From an uncultured Alphaproteobacteria bacterium (GTDB taxonomy: Bacteria; Pseudomonadota; Alphaproteobacteria; HIMB59; GCA-002718135), in contig CACDIK010000009.1 of the NCBI GenBank assembly GCA_902553005.1, positions 1 through 43,302 of the forward strand: a stretch of DNA of 43,302 bases, in the 5' to 3' direction. Below, in pieces: positions 43,206 through 43,302 of this stretch (position 1 is its first letter; each line of letters begins with the position of its first letter). Under the pieces are notes generated by a model. It saw only the letters and a program-made list of their open reading frames with translations, did not search any database and had not been told where the DNA came from. Made by a program: the position numbers and the translations under genes.

Positions 43206-43302
43206 ATGTTTCTAAAAAATTTTACTGTAAACAACAAAACTGCTCTTGTTACAGGATCAGGTAAAGGCATTGGTAAAGCATGTGCAATAGCGTTAGCAGA
43301 AG
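43206..43302 (+). CDS. Short-chain dehydrogenase/reductase, N-terminal part (runs off the right edge)
   Basis: The last 97 bases encode the first 32 residues of an SDR-family oxidoreductase. After MFLKNFTVNNK comes TALVTGSGKGIGKACAIALA, which has the TGxxxGIG dinucleotide-binding motif of the Rossmann fold at about residues 16-23. The start is 13 bases after the HAD-like gene, so it continues the transporter operon. An NAD(P)-dependent oxidation or reduction of the imported compound is a reasonable guess. The substrate cannot be judged from this fragment. Confidence 0.85.
   Translation, partial: MFLKNFTVNNKTALVTGSGKGIGKACAIALAE

Noticed and set aside
1-43302. CRISPR arrays, tRNA or rRNA genes, insertion sequences, phage genes
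   Set aside because: No direct-repeat arrays, cloverleaf sequences, transposase or integrase frames, or phage structural genes were seen on either strand.

Overview
The window looks like accessory chromosome of a low-GC, streamlined marine alphaproteobacterium, of the SAR11, HIMB59 or AEGEAN-169 kind. The reasons are its very AT-rich sequence, short intergenic gaps (none above about 135 bases), overlapping operon genes, and gene content aimed at dissolved organic compounds: sulfoacetaldehyde acetyltransferase, peptide and sugar ABC transporters, PutA, hydantoinase/oxoprolinase subunits and a GMC dehydrogenase. This placement is an inference from gene content. I see no tRNA, rRNA, CRISPR array, insertion sequence or phage gene.

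Layout. 1-1293: a sensor histidine kinase fragment and the N-terminal half of UvrC meet tail to tail, both broken at the same place. 1427-6935: xsc, a GMC oxidoreductase, a Ca2+/Na+ antiporter and an M24 peptidase. 6928-14396 (minus strand): a HyuB homologue, then a complete peptide-type ABC transporter (binding protein, two permeases, two ATPases) and an overlapping GAF-domain gene. 14509-21998: hyuA-hyuB-hyuA-hyuB in one tight run. 22000-26230: an enolase-superfamily enzyme overlapping putA. 26306-29879: cysQ-cysD-cysNC, which makes and recycles PAPS, with no PAPS reductase in the window. 29882-43302: a catabolic cluster with a LacI-family regulator.

The last region is the most interesting. 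It holds five SnoaL/NTF2-like proteins, four of them about 330-380 residues and apparently two-domain. With them are a bicupin, a short MetE-like zinc methyltransferase, a histidinol-dehydrogenase-like enzyme resembling sulfopropanediol dehydrogenase HpsN, the LacI regulator, a sugar-type binding protein with two permeases, a HAD-like protein that lacks its catalytic aspartates, and the start of a short-chain dehydrogenase. Its three divergent promoter regions (32305-32395, 36509-36615, 39172-39300) all carry the same element: alternating TTCA and TGAA half-sites about 10 bases apart, four per region (one degenerate). I did not see it in the other intergenic regions. This suggests one regulon for uptake and breakdown of a single, unidentified substrate.

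All six convergent gene pairs end within 2 bases of each other or overlap, so transcripts must end inside the opposing gene. Both ABC operons have a strong hairpin between the binding-protein gene and the first permease gene, which probably raises binding-protein expression over the membrane parts.
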